This document shows positions 27,164 to 36,026 of a stretch of 64,000 nt of DNA, in pieces. Source of the DNA: PALSA-894 sp963734185 (GTDB taxonomy: Bacteria > Pseudomonadota > Alphaproteobacteria > Rhizobiales > Xanthobacteraceae). Each line of letters begins with the position of its first letter. The stretch's first letter is position 1. Location of the stretch: assembly GCA_963734185.1 (NCBI GenBank), contig CAVTGA010000002.1, positions 3,038,001 to 3,102,000 of the forward strand. The letters run 5' to 3'. Below the pieces are notes generated by a model that was not told the DNA's origin, made no database searches, and was given only the letters and a program-made list of their open reading frames with translations. A program made the position numbers and the translations under genes.

Positions 27164-27507
27164 TCGGCTTGCCGACGGGCGCGCGGGTGTGGCTTGCGAC
27201 CGGTCACACCGACATGCGCAAGGGTTTTGACGGCCTGGCGCTGCTGGTGCAGGAGACGCTCAAGCGCGATCCGCACAGCGGTCATCTGTTCGTGTTCCGC
27301 GGGCGGCGCGGCTCGCTGATCAAGGTGCTGTGGTACGACGGCCAGGGCATGTGCCTGTTCGCCAAGCGGCTGGAGCGCGGGCGCTTCATCTGGCCGTCGT
27401 CGGCGGATGGGACGGTGACGATCACGCCGGCGCAGCTGGGATATTTGCTGGAAGGAATCGACTGGCGCATGCCGCAGCACACGTGGCGGCCGCAGACTGC
27501 GGGCTGA
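27160..27507 (+). CDS. tnpB: IS66 accessory protein TnpB
   Basis: A 115-residue IS66 Orf2 family protein with the conserved TDMRKGFDGLALLVQETL, LFVFRGRRGSLIKVLWYDGQ and AQLGYLLEGIDWR. It is required with TnpA for full IS66 transposition; the mechanism is not settled. The ATG overlaps the tnpA stop. Confidence 0.95.
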   Translation: MIGLPTGARVWLATGHTDMRKGFDGLALLVQETLKRDPHSGHLFVFRGRRGSLIKVLWYDGQGMCLFAKRLERGRFIWPSSADGTVTITPAQLGYLLEGIDWRMPQHTWRPQTAG

Positions 27508-27575
27508 TGCGACGTGATGACTCACGCCGCTAATTTGCACCGCGAATCATCGCGCATTGTGCTGCAGTCTGCCGC

Positions 27576-29156
27576 GTGGCACTGGCAGGCGAACAACTCC
27601 CGCACGGCGAGGACGCGCTCAGAGCGGCGCTGATCGAGACGCGCGCAAAGCTCGCCGGCGCGCAGGCCCTGATCGAGCAGCTGCAGCTCACGATCGCGAA
27701 GATGAAGCGCGAGCACTTCGGCCCGCGCTCGGAGCGTAGTCAACGATTGCTCGACCAGCTGGAGCTTCAGCTCGAGGAGCTGGTCGCGGCGGCCGGCGAG
27801 GATGAGGCCAGGGCCGAGCCGGCGCGTACTCCGGTCGAAGGCTTCACGCGGCGCCAAGCGATGCGGCGCAGCTTCCCAGCTCACCTGCCGCGGCAGCGCA
27901 TCGTTTATCCCGCCCCTACGATGTGTCCGTGCTGCGGCGGAGCTAAGCTCTCGAAGATCGGCGAGGACGTCACCGAGACGCTCGATGTCGAGCCGCGGCG
28001 CTGGTTCGTGACGGAGCATGTGCGCGAGAAGTTCTCCTGCCGCTCCTGCGAGAGGATCGCGCAGCCGCCGTCACCGTTCCACGCGATCGCACGCGGGTAC
28101 GCCGGGCCGAGCCTGCTGGCGATGATCCTGGTTGCGAAGTACGCCGACCATCAGCCGCTCAACCGGCAGTGCGAGCAGTATGACCGCGAAGGGATCGAGA
28201 TTCCGCTCACCACCATGGCGGATCACGTCGGCGCCTGCACGGCCGCGTTGCGGCCGCTCTATGAGCTGATCAAAGCACACGTGCTCGCCGCCGAGCGCAT
28301 CCACGGCGACGACACCACCGTGCCGGTACTCGCCAAGGTGCAGACGCGCACCGCCCGGCTCTGGGTCTATGTGCGCGATGACCAGCCCTTTGGCGGCAAA
28401 GACCCGCCCGCAGCGGTGTACTTCTACTCGGCCGATCGTGGCGCGATTCATCCGGAGCAGCAGCTTGCCGGATACAGCGGCATCCTCCAGGCCGACGCCT
28501 ATGCGGGGTTCAACGCGCTCTACCGACCGGATCGAGCGGCCGGCTCGATCACGGAAGCGGCCTGCTGGGCGCATGCGCGGCGCAAGTTCTTCGAGCTCGC
28601 CGATGTCGCCTCGAAGGCGCGCAACAAGAGCACGAAGGCGCTCTCGCCCATGGCGATGGCGGCGGTGCAGAAGATCGATGCGATCTTTGCGGCCGAGCGA
28701 GCGATCAATGGACAACCCGCACATGAGCGGCTCGCGCTACGCCGGAGCGATGTTGCGCCGCTCGTCGATAAGCTGCTCGCGTGGATGCGAAGCGAACGCG
28801 CCAAGCTCTCGCGCCACAATGAGGTCGCCAAGGCGATGGACTACGTGCTCAAGCGGATCGAGGCGTTCACCCGCTTCCTCGCTGACGGCCGCATCTGCCT
28901 GAGCAACAACGCCGCCGAGCGTGCGCTGCGCGGCATCGCGCTCGGCCGCAAGGCATGGCTCTTCGCCGGCTCCGATCGCGGCGGCGAGCGCGCCGCCGTC
29001 ATGTTCACGTTGATCCAGACCGCCAAGCTCAACGGCGTCGACCCGCAGGCCTGGCTCGCCGACGTGCTCGCGCGCATCGCCGATCACAACAGCCAGCGCC
29101 TCGATCAGCTCCTGCCTTGGAATTGGAGGGCGGCGGCACAACAACTCGCTGCCTGA
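27576..29156 (+). CDS. tnpC: IS66 family transposase TnpC
   Basis: The DDE transposase, 526 residues. It has an N-terminal leucine-rich coiled coil (LIEQLQLTIAKMKREHFGPR), a zinc-binding region (CPCCGGAKLSKIGEDVTE and CRSCE), the catalytic core starting near residue 185 with HGDDTTVPVL (Asp), LQADAYAGF (Asp) and RALRGIALGRKAWLFAGSD with the C-terminal Glu of NNAAERALRG. It starts with GTG at 27576, 68 bp after tnpB. No lesion seen. Confidence 0.95.
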   Translation: MALAGEQLPHGEDALRAALIETRAKLAGAQALIEQLQLTIAKMKREHFGPRSERSQRLLDQLELQLEELVAAAGEDEARAEPARTPVEGFTRRQAMRRSFPAHLPRQRIVYPAPTMCPCCGGAKLSKIGEDVTETLDVEPRRWFVTEHVREKFSCRSCERIAQPPSPFHAIARGYAGPSLLAMILVAKYADHQPLNRQCEQYDREGIEIPLTTMADHVGACTAALRPLYELIKAHVLAAERIHGDDTTVPVLAKVQTRTARLWVYVRDDQPFGGKDPPAAVYFYSADRGAIHPEQQLAGYSGILQADAYAGFNALYRPDRAAGSITEAACWAHARRKFFELADVASKARNKSTKALSPMAMAAVQKIDAIFAAERAINGQPAHERLALRRSDVAPLVDKLLAWMRSERAKLSRHNEVAKAMDYVLKRIEAFTRFLADGRICLSNNAAERALRGIALGRKAWLFAGSDRGGERAAVMFTLIQTAKLNGVDPQAWLADVLARIADHNSQRLDQLLPWNWRAAAQQLAA

Positions 29157-29783
29157 CCCGCTCTCCGCGCCTTTAACCGGGCTGTCCCGCGGCCTTCACC
29201 GGACGGATACGCTCGATCCTGCATCTGTGCGGCGAGCAGCTCAAAGCGCTCGCCGGCGGCCTCGACCTCCAGCACGTGCCGTATCGCGGCTCGGCGCCGA
29301 TGATGGGCGATCTGGTGTCCGGGCAGATCTCCGTGGCGTTCGACGCGACTCCCACCGCGCTGCCGCAGGCGCAGTCCGGCGCGATCCGGGCGCTCGGCGC
29401 CGGCATGGCGGAGCGCATGCGCGTGCTGCCCGACCTGCCGACCTTGCAGGAGCAGGGGCTCAAAGGCTTCGAGTGCTACACCTGGAACGCGATCCTCGCG
29501 CCGGCCGGCACGCCGGGAGCGATCGTCGCGAAGCTCGCCGGCGCGATCAAGACGGCGCTCGACGATCCGAGCGTGTTCAGGCGGCTGCAGGAGGCCGGCG
29601 TCGATCCGACGCTCGGCCGCGGCCCGAAGGAGACGGCCGAGTTCATCAAGGCCGAGCTCGCCAAATGGGCGCCGATCATCAAGATGTCAGGCGCGGTGGT
29701 GAATTGACCTTGTAGATTCCATGGGGCGGTGAGCGTGCCTCCGATAGGTTTGGGTTTGCGAACTCGAACCATCGGAGAGTCAG

Positions 29784-30044
29784 ATGACCCTAGGCACACC
29801 CACCGTTGAGCATTGTGGCACGATTTTCGTTGCGATCGAACTGAGCCAGCGGAGTTGGCTTGTGACGTTTCACAGCCCGGATCGGGATCGGATCTCGCGG
29901 CGCAAGCTTGCGGGCGGGGATCATGCTGCGTTGTTGGGATTGATCGAGGAGGTACGCGCTCGTGCGGGGCGCAAGCTGGGTTCGGAGCCTTTGGTGGTGA
30001 GCTGCCACGAGGCAGGCTACGACGGGTACTGGCTGCATCGTCGG
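29784..30044 (+). pseudogene. truncated IS110-family transposase, N-terminal part
   Basis: About 87 residues of the RuvC-like DEDD N-terminus (FVAIELSQRSWLVTFHSP, SCHEAGYDGYWLHR) corresponding to residues 20-110 of the intact relative at 32564-33718. The frame then continues into a palindromic repeat and stops at 30134, so the catalytic remainder and the C-terminal transposase domain are gone. It starts 76 bp after the stop of the split Bug gene. Confidence 0.85.
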
Positions 30045-30190
30045 GTGGGCAAAGCGCAGCCTCGCGACAGCGAGGCGAAGCGTGCCCGCCATCTTTCCCC
30101 GCGGCGAGGTCCGCGTGGGCACGCACCGCCATAAGCGCGTTTACGCGCGTCTTCGACGCGCTATGGCGGCGCTTTGCCCGTCCTACGCCT
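30044..30190. repeat. palindromic repeat of the GTAGGGYGGGCAAAG type
   Basis: Begins gtcgggtgggcaaagcgc and ends gcgctttgcccgtcctacg, outer arms that pair across about 145 bp, with nested internal pairs (gccataagcgcg...cgcgctatggc). The same outer arms bound the elements at 45666-45810 and 59561-59721. It interrupts the IS110 fragment and reaches the 3' end of the next minus-strand gene. Confidence 0.8.
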
Positions 30191-30446
30191 GCTTCTCGCG
30201 CAGGAACGTGTCGGTCAGCGGCGCAATGGATGCCGGAAGACTGCCGTCATCGACGCCGACCATGACGTGAAGATATTCATCGGTATTCTCCAGCAACTGC
30301 ACCTCGACCTGATAGGTCTTCGAATCGGCTTCGACCTCATAGCACCGCACATCCTGCAGCTCGGAAAGCAGCTGCGCGCAAGACATGGCCGACCACCGTC
30401 GTACCTCGGCCTCGAGAACCTTCCGCCATTCGGCCCGTCGCGTCAT
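30183..30446 (-). CDS. conserved hypothetical protein, 87 residues
   Basis: A small soluble protein beginning MTRRAEWRKVLEAEV, with CAQLLSELQDVRCYEVEAD and VEVQLLENTDEYLHVMVGV. The alternating pattern in the second half suggests a small alpha/beta fold. I chose ATG 30446 because coding character starts there; no strong ribosome site is visible, and an upstream ATG at 30479 is possible. No function known. Its 3' end lies in the palindromic repeat. Confidence 0.65.
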   Translation of the reverse strand: MTRRAEWRKVLEAEVRRWSAMSCAQLLSELQDVRCYEVEADSKTYQVEVQLLENTDEYLHVMVGVDDGSLPASIAPLTDTFLREKQA

Positions 30447-30585
30447 CTCAATACCCCGGGTCAGCGAAGTAGCCCGCATGAGCGAAGACCGTATGTCCTT
30501 CCCTGAATGAGGCGACTCGCCCTCGATGCGGTTGCGAGGGTTACCCGGACGGGCCGGGCAGAGCCTCAAGCAAGGAGGGCGAGTC

Positions 30586-31707
30586 GTGAGCGATCATAGC
30601 GAAGCTTTTGTGGCTTTCGATACCTCGAAGCTGCGCAATTCGGTGGCGATTGCGGAAGCCGGACGCAGCGGTGAAGTGCGCTTTCTCGGCGAGATCGACA
30701 GCAGCGAGGGCGCCACGGTCAAGCTGGTGAAGAAGCTTGCCGGCAAATATCGGCGGCTGACGTTCTGCTACGAGGCCGGGCCGACCGGATATGGGCTTTA
30801 CCGGCTGCTCAAGGGCCTTGGCCACGATTGCATCGTGGTGGCGCCCTCGCTGATCCCGAAGAAGGCAGGCGATCGGGTGAAGACCAACCGGCGCGATGCG
30901 GTGGCTCTGGCCAAGCTTTTGCGCGCCGGCGAACTCACCGCGGTGTGGGTTCCCGATGATCGGCACGAGGCGATGCGGGATCTGGTGCGGGCGCGCGAGG
31001 CTGCGGTCGACGACTTGAAGTCCAAGCGTCAGCAGGTGCTGTCGTTGCTGTTGCGGCTGGGGCGCTACTACCCGGGCAAGCGCACCTGGACCAAGGCCCA
31101 CATGATCTGGCTGGCGAGCCAGAAGCTTGCCCACGCCGAGCAACGCATCGCGTTGGAGGAGATGCTGCTGGCGGTGCGCCAGGCGCAAGAGCGCACGGCG
31201 CGGCTGGAGGATGCGATCCGCGCGGCAGTGGCGGACTGGTCGCTGGCGCCCGTGGTCACGGCGTTGATGGCGCTACGCGGGCTCGATCTGGTGTCGGCGA
31301 GCATATTCCTGGCCGAGATCGGCGACCTGTCACGCTTTGCCACGCCGCGCGAGCTGATGGCCTATCTCGGCCTGGTGCCGAGCGAGCATTCCACTGGCGA
31401 GAAGGTCAAGCGCTCCGGCATCACCAAGGCCGGCAACCGCCGGGCGCGGCGCATCCTGGTCGAGTGCTCCTGGAGCTATCGGCATCCGCCACGGGTCGGG
31501 AAAAAGAAGCTGGCCAAGGTCGCGGCCGCGCCGCGCGCCGTCCAGGACATCGCCTGGAAGGCGCAGTCGCGGCTTGCCGCGCGCTATCGGGCGCTGAGCC
31601 GACGCGGCAAGCGGCCCACCGTCGTCGTCACCGCCATCGCCCGCGAGCTCGCGGGCTTCATCTGGGCGGTCAACCGCGAGGTCGTCGCTCGCCCCGCGGT
31701 GGGATGA
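30586..31707 (+). CDS. IS110-family transposase (DEDD recombinase)
   Basis: A 373-residue IS110-type recombinase. The N-terminal RuvC-like domain has AFDTSKLRNSVAIAEA, YEAGPTGYGLYRLL and TNRRDAVALAKLLRAGEL (the D, E and DxxD-type residues). A central coiled region follows, then the Transposase_20 domain (ALRGLDLVSASIFLAEIGDL, RELMAYLGLVPSEHSTG, TKAGNRRARRILVE) with its conserved serine. GTG start at 30586 behind aaggagggcgag. Intact. Element ends cannot be fixed because IS110 elements often lack inverted repeats. Confidence 0.92.
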   Translation: MSDHSEAFVAFDTSKLRNSVAIAEAGRSGEVRFLGEIDSSEGATVKLVKKLAGKYRRLTFCYEAGPTGYGLYRLLKGLGHDCIVVAPSLIPKKAGDRVKTNRRDAVALAKLLRAGELTAVWVPDDRHEAMRDLVRAREAAVDDLKSKRQQVLSLLLRLGRYYPGKRTWTKAHMIWLASQKLAHAEQRIALEEMLLAVRQAQERTARLEDAIRAAVADWSLAPVVTALMALRGLDLVSASIFLAEIGDLSRFATPRELMAYLGLVPSEHSTGEKVKRSGITKAGNRRARRILVECSWSYRHPPRVGKKKLAKVAAAPRAVQDIAWKAQSRLAARYRALSRRGKRPTVVVTAIARELAGFIWAVNREVVARPAVG

Positions 31708-32563
31708 CATCCGAGGTTGACGGTACGGCTTGCGCAGGAGCCTGACGCCGGGCCGCGATCCGGCAGCGACAAATATCGTGCAACGGCGGGGGCGGAGCCA
31801 CGGCAGGGGAACTCCCGCTGTCGCTGTGTGGCCGGTCAACCGATCGACGCCCGTGCGAAGACAACGGACAGCCCCGGACGAACATTCGGAACTGCTGGTT
31901 CAAATCCGCGCATCAGAGCTTGTTCACCGACGTCTCAAGGCTTCGCCCCTACCGTTGCACGATCATCGTCTTCAAAACTCCAGCAATCCGCATGGAGCCG
32001 ATCGATCGCGTCCAATACTCTTGACGAAGGACATCAGAGCGACATGCGGGACCAAAGCACCCCGGGTATCGCTTCGCTCACCCGGGCTCGTATGGGGTCT
32101 TGGTTGTCAAGAGGCGAGATTGATCAGGGCATGTTTCTAGCCTGTCGTTGACTTCGAGCGCGCAGCGCTCGTGGTTGTTCCTTCGTCCCGACGGTTGGCC
32201 CCGCTGCGCCGGCTGCAGCCGCAGTCAAGGCTGGCCGCAGGCCACCGCCGGAGGCGGCGCGAAGCGGCCTTGACGGCGGCGAGGCCGGCGCAATGCTCGT
32301 GGTCGGGGACGTATTGGCGCGCGATGAGCAGCATGACGTGAGAACCTGGACTGGGCCGTGAGGCTGTATGCGGCAAAGACCGCATCAACTCGTATCCGGT
32401 CGGACGCGATGATCCGTACCCTGATCTTTCATCCATCGGTGAAGGGAAGGCCCAGAAGAGACGGGACCCATCTACGAGAACGGAATCCGAAGACCCAAGC
32501 CCGGGTTCGGTCACGCGTCTGTCCTGGGTCACGTCGGCCGTCATTGGCGCGCCGGCGTTCTTG
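31708..32563. other. 856-bp gene-free spacer between two IS110 transposase genes
   Basis: Readings here show no protein-like sequence that I can support. The stretch holds a 7-bp GC hairpin (cccgggtatcgcttcgctcacccggg near 32065) and several other short inverted repeats. It should contain the 3' ends of both IS110 units, which are oriented towards each other, and possibly the structured bridge RNA region that IS110-type elements carry in a non-coding end. Boundaries are not visible by eye. Confidence 0.5.
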
Positions 32564-33718
32564 TTAGAGGCTCGGGCGCATCACGGCGCCGGTCGGGATC
32601 AGGCCGGTTTCCAGATAGCGCCAGAGCGCCACCATCAGCTTGCGCGCCAGCGCCACGATGGCGATCTTGCGGATGCGCCCCTTGGCGTCGCCGACCCGCG
32701 TGCGGAACCAGTGGCTCAGCGCGCTGTCCGGCTGATGCTTCACCCACAGCCAGGCGAGCTCGAGCGCGGCCTTTCGGGCGCGATGGTTGCCGGCCTTGCT
32801 GATGCCCTGCTGGCGCCTGCCGCTACCGCTGTTGTAGGGTGTGTCGGTCAAGCCAAAGCAGCTGCCGACCTGGCGTCGGTTCTTGAAGTCACGATAGAAC
32901 GCCTCGTTGACGAGAGGCTGGGCGATGACAGCTCCGATGCCCCTGAGTTGAGCGAGCTGAACCACCTTCTCCTCCGTTGAGCCTTTTGCCGGTGCACGAT
33001 GCGCAGCGAGATTTTGTGCCTCCAGCGCCTTGATCTGCTTGTGCACAAGGATCAGCCGCTCATGCTCGCGGCGCACCTCGTCTTTCAAATGGGGTGACAG
33101 AGGGCGCCCGTCGCCGCTGCGGACCTGGTCGAGACCTCCCAGGAAGCCCGGCTTCAACGGCGTCGCATCGCGGATCCCTTGACCGTGCAGCAACCCCTTG
33201 ATCCGGTTGGTGTGAGCCGTGCGCTCCGTGAGCAGCCGCTCGCGCTCGCGCGTGCGCCGCTTGCGATCCTCATCCTCGGGCGTGGGAACCCGAACCATGC
33301 TGCAGACCCGCGGCTCGCCGCGCAAGTAGGCCAGGAAAGTCCGCATCAGCTGCGCCAAATCGATCCGGTCGGTCTTGGCCCGCCGCGCCCGGCGGCTCAC
33401 CTCGATGCTCGACGCGTCGACCTCGTAATTGGTCACGCCGTTCTGGCTCAGCCAGCGATGCAGCCAGTGACCATCAAGCCCCGCCTCATAGCAGGACAGA
33501 ATACGCGCCGGCTTACCCAACTCCTCCGCCTTCGCGCGTGCCCGCGCCAGAACTCCTGACAGCGCCTTCAAGTCGCCGCCTTCGATCTGGTAACGGCTCT
33601 CCTTCGCGGCCCCGGGCTGTAGCACCCCAAGAAGCCACTTCGATTTGCTCAGTTCGAAAACAACGTGGACCGTGGCATACTCAATGCCGGCAGGTGCGTC
33701 AGGGCGATCGGTTTTCAT
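32564..33718 (-). CDS. IS110-family transposase (IS1111-like)
   Basis: A 384-residue intact recombinase of a different subgroup from the one at 30586. It has VVFELSKSKWLLGVLQ, SCYEAGLDGHWLHRWL, the TDRIDLAQLMRTFLAYLRGE motif, a long charged central helix, and the C-terminal LRGIGAVIAQPLVNEAFYRD and GISKAGNHRARKAALELAW. The truncated copy at 29784 belongs to the same subgroup. It starts 76 bp downstream of the stop of a Bug-family gene on the same strand. Confidence 0.92.
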   Translation of the reverse strand: MKTDRPDAPAGIEYATVHVVFELSKSKWLLGVLQPGAAKESRYQIEGGDLKALSGVLARARAKAEELGKPARILSCYEAGLDGHWLHRWLSQNGVTNYEVDASSIEVSRRARRAKTDRIDLAQLMRTFLAYLRGEPRVCSMVRVPTPEDEDRKRRTRERERLLTERTAHTNRIKGLLHGQGIRDATPLKPGFLGGLDQVRSGDGRPLSPHLKDEVRREHERLILVHKQIKALEAQNLAAHRAPAKGSTEEKVVQLAQLRGIGAVIAQPLVNEAFYRDFKNRRQVGSCFGLTDTPYNSGSGRRQQGISKAGNHRARKAALELAWLWVKHQPDSALSHWFRTRVGDAKGRIRKIAIVALARKLMVALWRYLETGLIPTGAVMRPSL

Positions 33719-33794
33719 CGTTGGTCCTCAGGTGGGTTGGTGGTTGCAATCTCAACCTACCTCCTGACCACCTGCTGCCCCATAGGATCTACGC

Positions 33795-34772
33795 TCAATT
33801 GAACTTCAGCCCGGCCGCCTTGGCGAGCGCGAGATTGCTCGCGATCTCGCGCCGCATCAACGCGTCGAATTCTGACGGCGAAAGCGGCAGCGGCTCGAGC
33901 CCTTGGACTTTCAGCTTGTCCTGCACCGCCGGGTCGCTGAGGATCTTGCTGATCTCGCCGTGCAGCCGCTCGACGATGGCCTTGGGCGTCTGCGCCGGCG
34001 CCAGGAAACCGTTCCAGAACGTGTAATCGGAATCCGCAAAGCCGAGCTCGAGCGTGGTCGCGACCTCGGGCAGCGCCGCCGAGCGTTTCTGCGTCGTCAC
34101 CGCGAGGGCCAACAGCTTCCCATCGCGGAGGAAGGGCAGGCCGGACGAAGTGCCGATGCACATGAAGTCGACGCGGCCGGTCATCACTTCGGTGAGCGCC
34201 TCCGGCCCGCCGCGGAACGGCACGTGCGTCGCCTGGAAGCCGGCGCTCAGCCGAAAGCGCTCCGCCGCCCAGTGCGTGGCGCTCCCCGTCCCGGCGGAGG
34301 CGTAAGTCATGTCGCCGGCCTTGGCGCGCTCGACCAGCTCCTTGGCGCTCCGGATGCTCCTTGCCGGCGCGATCAGCAACACGTTCGGCACCACGCCGAT
34401 CATGGCGACGCCGGCGAAATCCTTGGCCGGGTCGTAGCCGATGTTGGGATAGGCCGCGGGCGCCGCCGTGTGCGCCGAGGCGTTGATCAGCAGCGTGTAG
34501 CCGTCCGGCTCGGCCTTCGCGACCGCGGCCGAGCCGATGGTGCCGCCGGCGCCACCGCGGTTCTCCACCACGATGGTCGCTCCGAGCGCCTGCGCCAGCG
34601 GCTCGGTGACGATGCGGCCGAGGATGTCGATCGTTGAACCGGCGGTGAACGGGACGACGGCGCGGATCGGCCGGCCCGCCGGCCAGGCTTGCGCTGCGGC
34701 GCCGCGCGACAGCGCCGGCAGGGCCAGCGCGGCCGTCGAGCATGCGAGAAAGCGGCGGCGGGTGGGGGTCAT
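33795..34772 (-). CDS. tripartite tricarboxylate transporter substrate-binding protein (Bug family)
   Basis: A 325-residue periplasmic receptor with a Tat-like signal (RRRFLACSTAALALPALSRG) and the Bug core (RPIRAVVPFTAGSTIDILGR, VENRGGAGGTIGSAAVAKA, EPDGYTLLIN, THVPFRGGPEALTEVMTGR). It is the third Bug gene in the window. Its ATG overlaps the stop of the gene at 34769-35287, so the two are probably co-translated. No permease is nearby. Confidence 0.92.
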   Translation of the reverse strand: MTPTRRRFLACSTAALALPALSRGAAAQAWPAGRPIRAVVPFTAGSTIDILGRIVTEPLAQALGATIVVENRGGAGGTIGSAAVAKAEPDGYTLLINASAHTAAPAAYPNIGYDPAKDFAGVAMIGVVPNVLLIAPARSIRSAKELVERAKAGDMTYASAGTGSATHWAAERFRLSAGFQATHVPFRGGPEALTEVMTGRVDFMCIGTSSGLPFLRDGKLLALAVTTQKRSAALPEVATTLELGFADSDYTFWNGFLAPAQTPKAIVERLHGEISKILSDPAVQDKLKVQGLEPLPLSPSEFDALMRREIASNLALAKAAGLKFN

Positions 34773-35287
34773 GTTCTTTCCTTTTTTCGGGCGATTTCTA
34801 TCCGTTCGCCAGTGGCTAGATTGATTCCGTAACTCGGGGCATCCTCCTCGTCGGGCTGCGGATATTGCTCGGGAGCCTCGCCGTTCGCCCCGATCACCCG
34901 CGGGTATCGGACCTTCGCGACCTTATGTGCCATGTCCTGCAGGCGCACGCGGAAGCGCCATTCATCGCCGTAGTCGAACAGGAACAACATCGTGTGACCC
35001 ACGGTGGGAAACGCCTGCGCGATCCTCGTCTTCTTCACGCTGAGAACACCTGGATCGGCCTCGCCCATGTCGGCGAACAGTTCATATTGCGGCCGTGCGC
35101 GGAGCATCGCTGCGTCTGTAAGCCCGCTGTAGAAGCCGAAGGCATGATCGAAATCGAAGTCGAAAGCCGACACGATCGCCTCGGCGAGCTTGTAGAGCGA
35201 CTTCGTAGGCTCGATTTCGATATCGCGATAGATCGAAGCCTGGTCCTCAAGCGCGGCCCGAATGACCAGCGTTTGCTTCTGCGACAT
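34769..35287 (-). CDS. plasmid pRiA4b ORF-3-like protein
   Basis: A 172-residue protein with the fold shared by pRiA4b ORF-3 and the IS1096 passenger protein: LEDQASIYRDIEIEPTKSL, AFDFDFDHAFGFYS and the signature FLFDYGDEWRFRVRL at about residues 102-116. The family often travels with mobile DNA and has no defined function. Its stop overlaps the start of the downstream Bug gene by 4 bp. Confidence 0.85.
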   Translation of the reverse strand: MSQKQTLVIRAALEDQASIYRDIEIEPTKSLYKLAEAIVSAFDFDFDHAFGFYSGLTDAAMLRARPQYELFADMGEADPGVLSVKKTRIAQAFPTVGHTMLFLFDYGDEWRFRVRLQDMAHKVAKVRYPRVIGANGEAPEQYPQPDEEDAPSYGINLATGERIEIARKKERT

Positions 35288-35404
35288 GTCGACCCCCGGG
35301 TTTGGATCGTCGATGCATGCAGTTTAGACCGAAATCGGAAGCTTGCCGTCGCCGCTGCGAGACTATCCCCAAGGTGCTGCTCAGCGACGTAGCCGGTTTC
35401 CACC

Positions 35405-35488
35405 GTCATGGCCGGGCTTTGTCCCGGCCATCCACGTCTTTGATGTGGCAAGCAAGACGTGGATGCCCGGCACAAGGCCGGGCATGAC
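35405..35488. repeat. palindromic repeat of the CATGGCCGGGC type
   Basis: The arms gtcatggccgggctttgtcc and ggcacaaggccgggcatgac, each continued inward by atccacgtctt/aagacgtggat, pair over some 35 bp with a 13-bp loop. It lies in an otherwise gene-free stretch (35288-35589). Such units are very common between genes in rhizobial genomes. Confidence 0.85.
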
Positions 35489-35589
35489 CAATCATGGATT
35501 CGTCGCTACTCGAAAACGCCTTAGCTCCTGGCGCCGCGATTGTAATTCTCGCGCTTCGTCATGGCGAGCCCGATGCGGCGCTTGTTGCC

Positions 35590-35877
35590 CTAGCACCAGG
35601 GCGGCACCGGCTTTGCCTCGCCGGGAGCAAGGCCGCGCAGGTGCTTGAGGATGTCCCGATACTGCGCGTGCGTCGGCGGGTATTGCAGCATGCCATGGCC
35701 AATCGGGCCGGGCGGCAGCGTGTGTACCCGCAGGGTGATCGTGCCGTCAGCCGCCATGGTAGCGACGCCGATGCTCGCGACCTGCTCGCACGGCACCGGC
35801 TTTTCCGGCGCTTGCGTGGCCGCTTCTGTCGCCATGACGGCCGAGAGCGCAATGATACAGGCGAGCGTGCGACGCAT
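35590..35877 (-). CDS. small secreted protein of unknown function
   Basis: A 95-residue protein with a signal peptide (TLACIIALSAVMATEAATQA) and a mature part with VPCEQVASIGVATMAADGTI, ITLRVHTLPPGPIGHG and a final WC. Two cysteines could form a disulfide. Coding character is good but no family is recognised. Confidence 0.65.
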   Translation of the reverse strand: MRRTLACIIALSAVMATEAATQAPEKPVPCEQVASIGVATMAADGTITLRVHTLPPGPIGHGMLQYPPTHAQYRDILKHLRGLAPGEAKPVPPWC

Positions 35878-36026
35878 CTTCGTTCCATGGCGATCCGACG
35901 GCGGACGAAAGCGAGACTAACATGGTGCGCGCAGGAGCGAAGCACCATGCGGGACCAAGATGGCCGATCGGCTCGCTTCGCTCGTCCGAGCGGCGTATGC
36001 TCTTGGAACTTGCGACAGGAGGCGAC

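Larger units (their letters stand above)
26735..29210 (+). mobile_element. complete IS66-family insertion sequence
   Basis: 2476 bp, three genes in the IS66 order tnpA-tnpB-tnpC. The ends GTAACCCTCCGATAGAGGCC and, on the other strand, GTATCCGTCCGGTGAAGGCC form an imperfect terminal inverted repeat of about 24 bp. The flanking octamer GCTCGATC is present at 26727-26734 and 29211-29218, matching the 8-bp target duplication made by IS66 elements. All three reading frames are open, so it may be active. Confidence 0.95.
26222..29707 (+). pseudogene. Bug-family substrate-binding protein gene split by IS66
   Basis: The 5' part, 26222-26734, starts at GTG behind ggggaggacgag and encodes a signal peptide and the Bug N-terminal lobe (YPSRPVRIVVSFSAGGPTD, ENKVGAGGNIGADLVAKAA). 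It breaks inside SSGLGSI. The 3' part resumes at 29219 (LHLCGEQLKALAGGLDL, HVPYRGSAPMMGDLV) and ends at 29707. Removing the IS and one target copy restores a continuous frame of 333 residues, so the gene was intact before insertion. The truncated 5' product would end a few codons into the element. Confidence 0.9.

Noticed and set aside
31895..31920. GGTTCAAATCC, which resembles a tRNA T-loop
   Set aside because: The flanking bases cannot form the 5-bp T-stem and no acceptor, D or anticodon arms are present.
31717..32151. Open frames of 130-140 codons between the IS110 genes
   Set aside because: Translations are S, R and T-rich without motifs, two frames overlap each other, and neither has a ribosome site.
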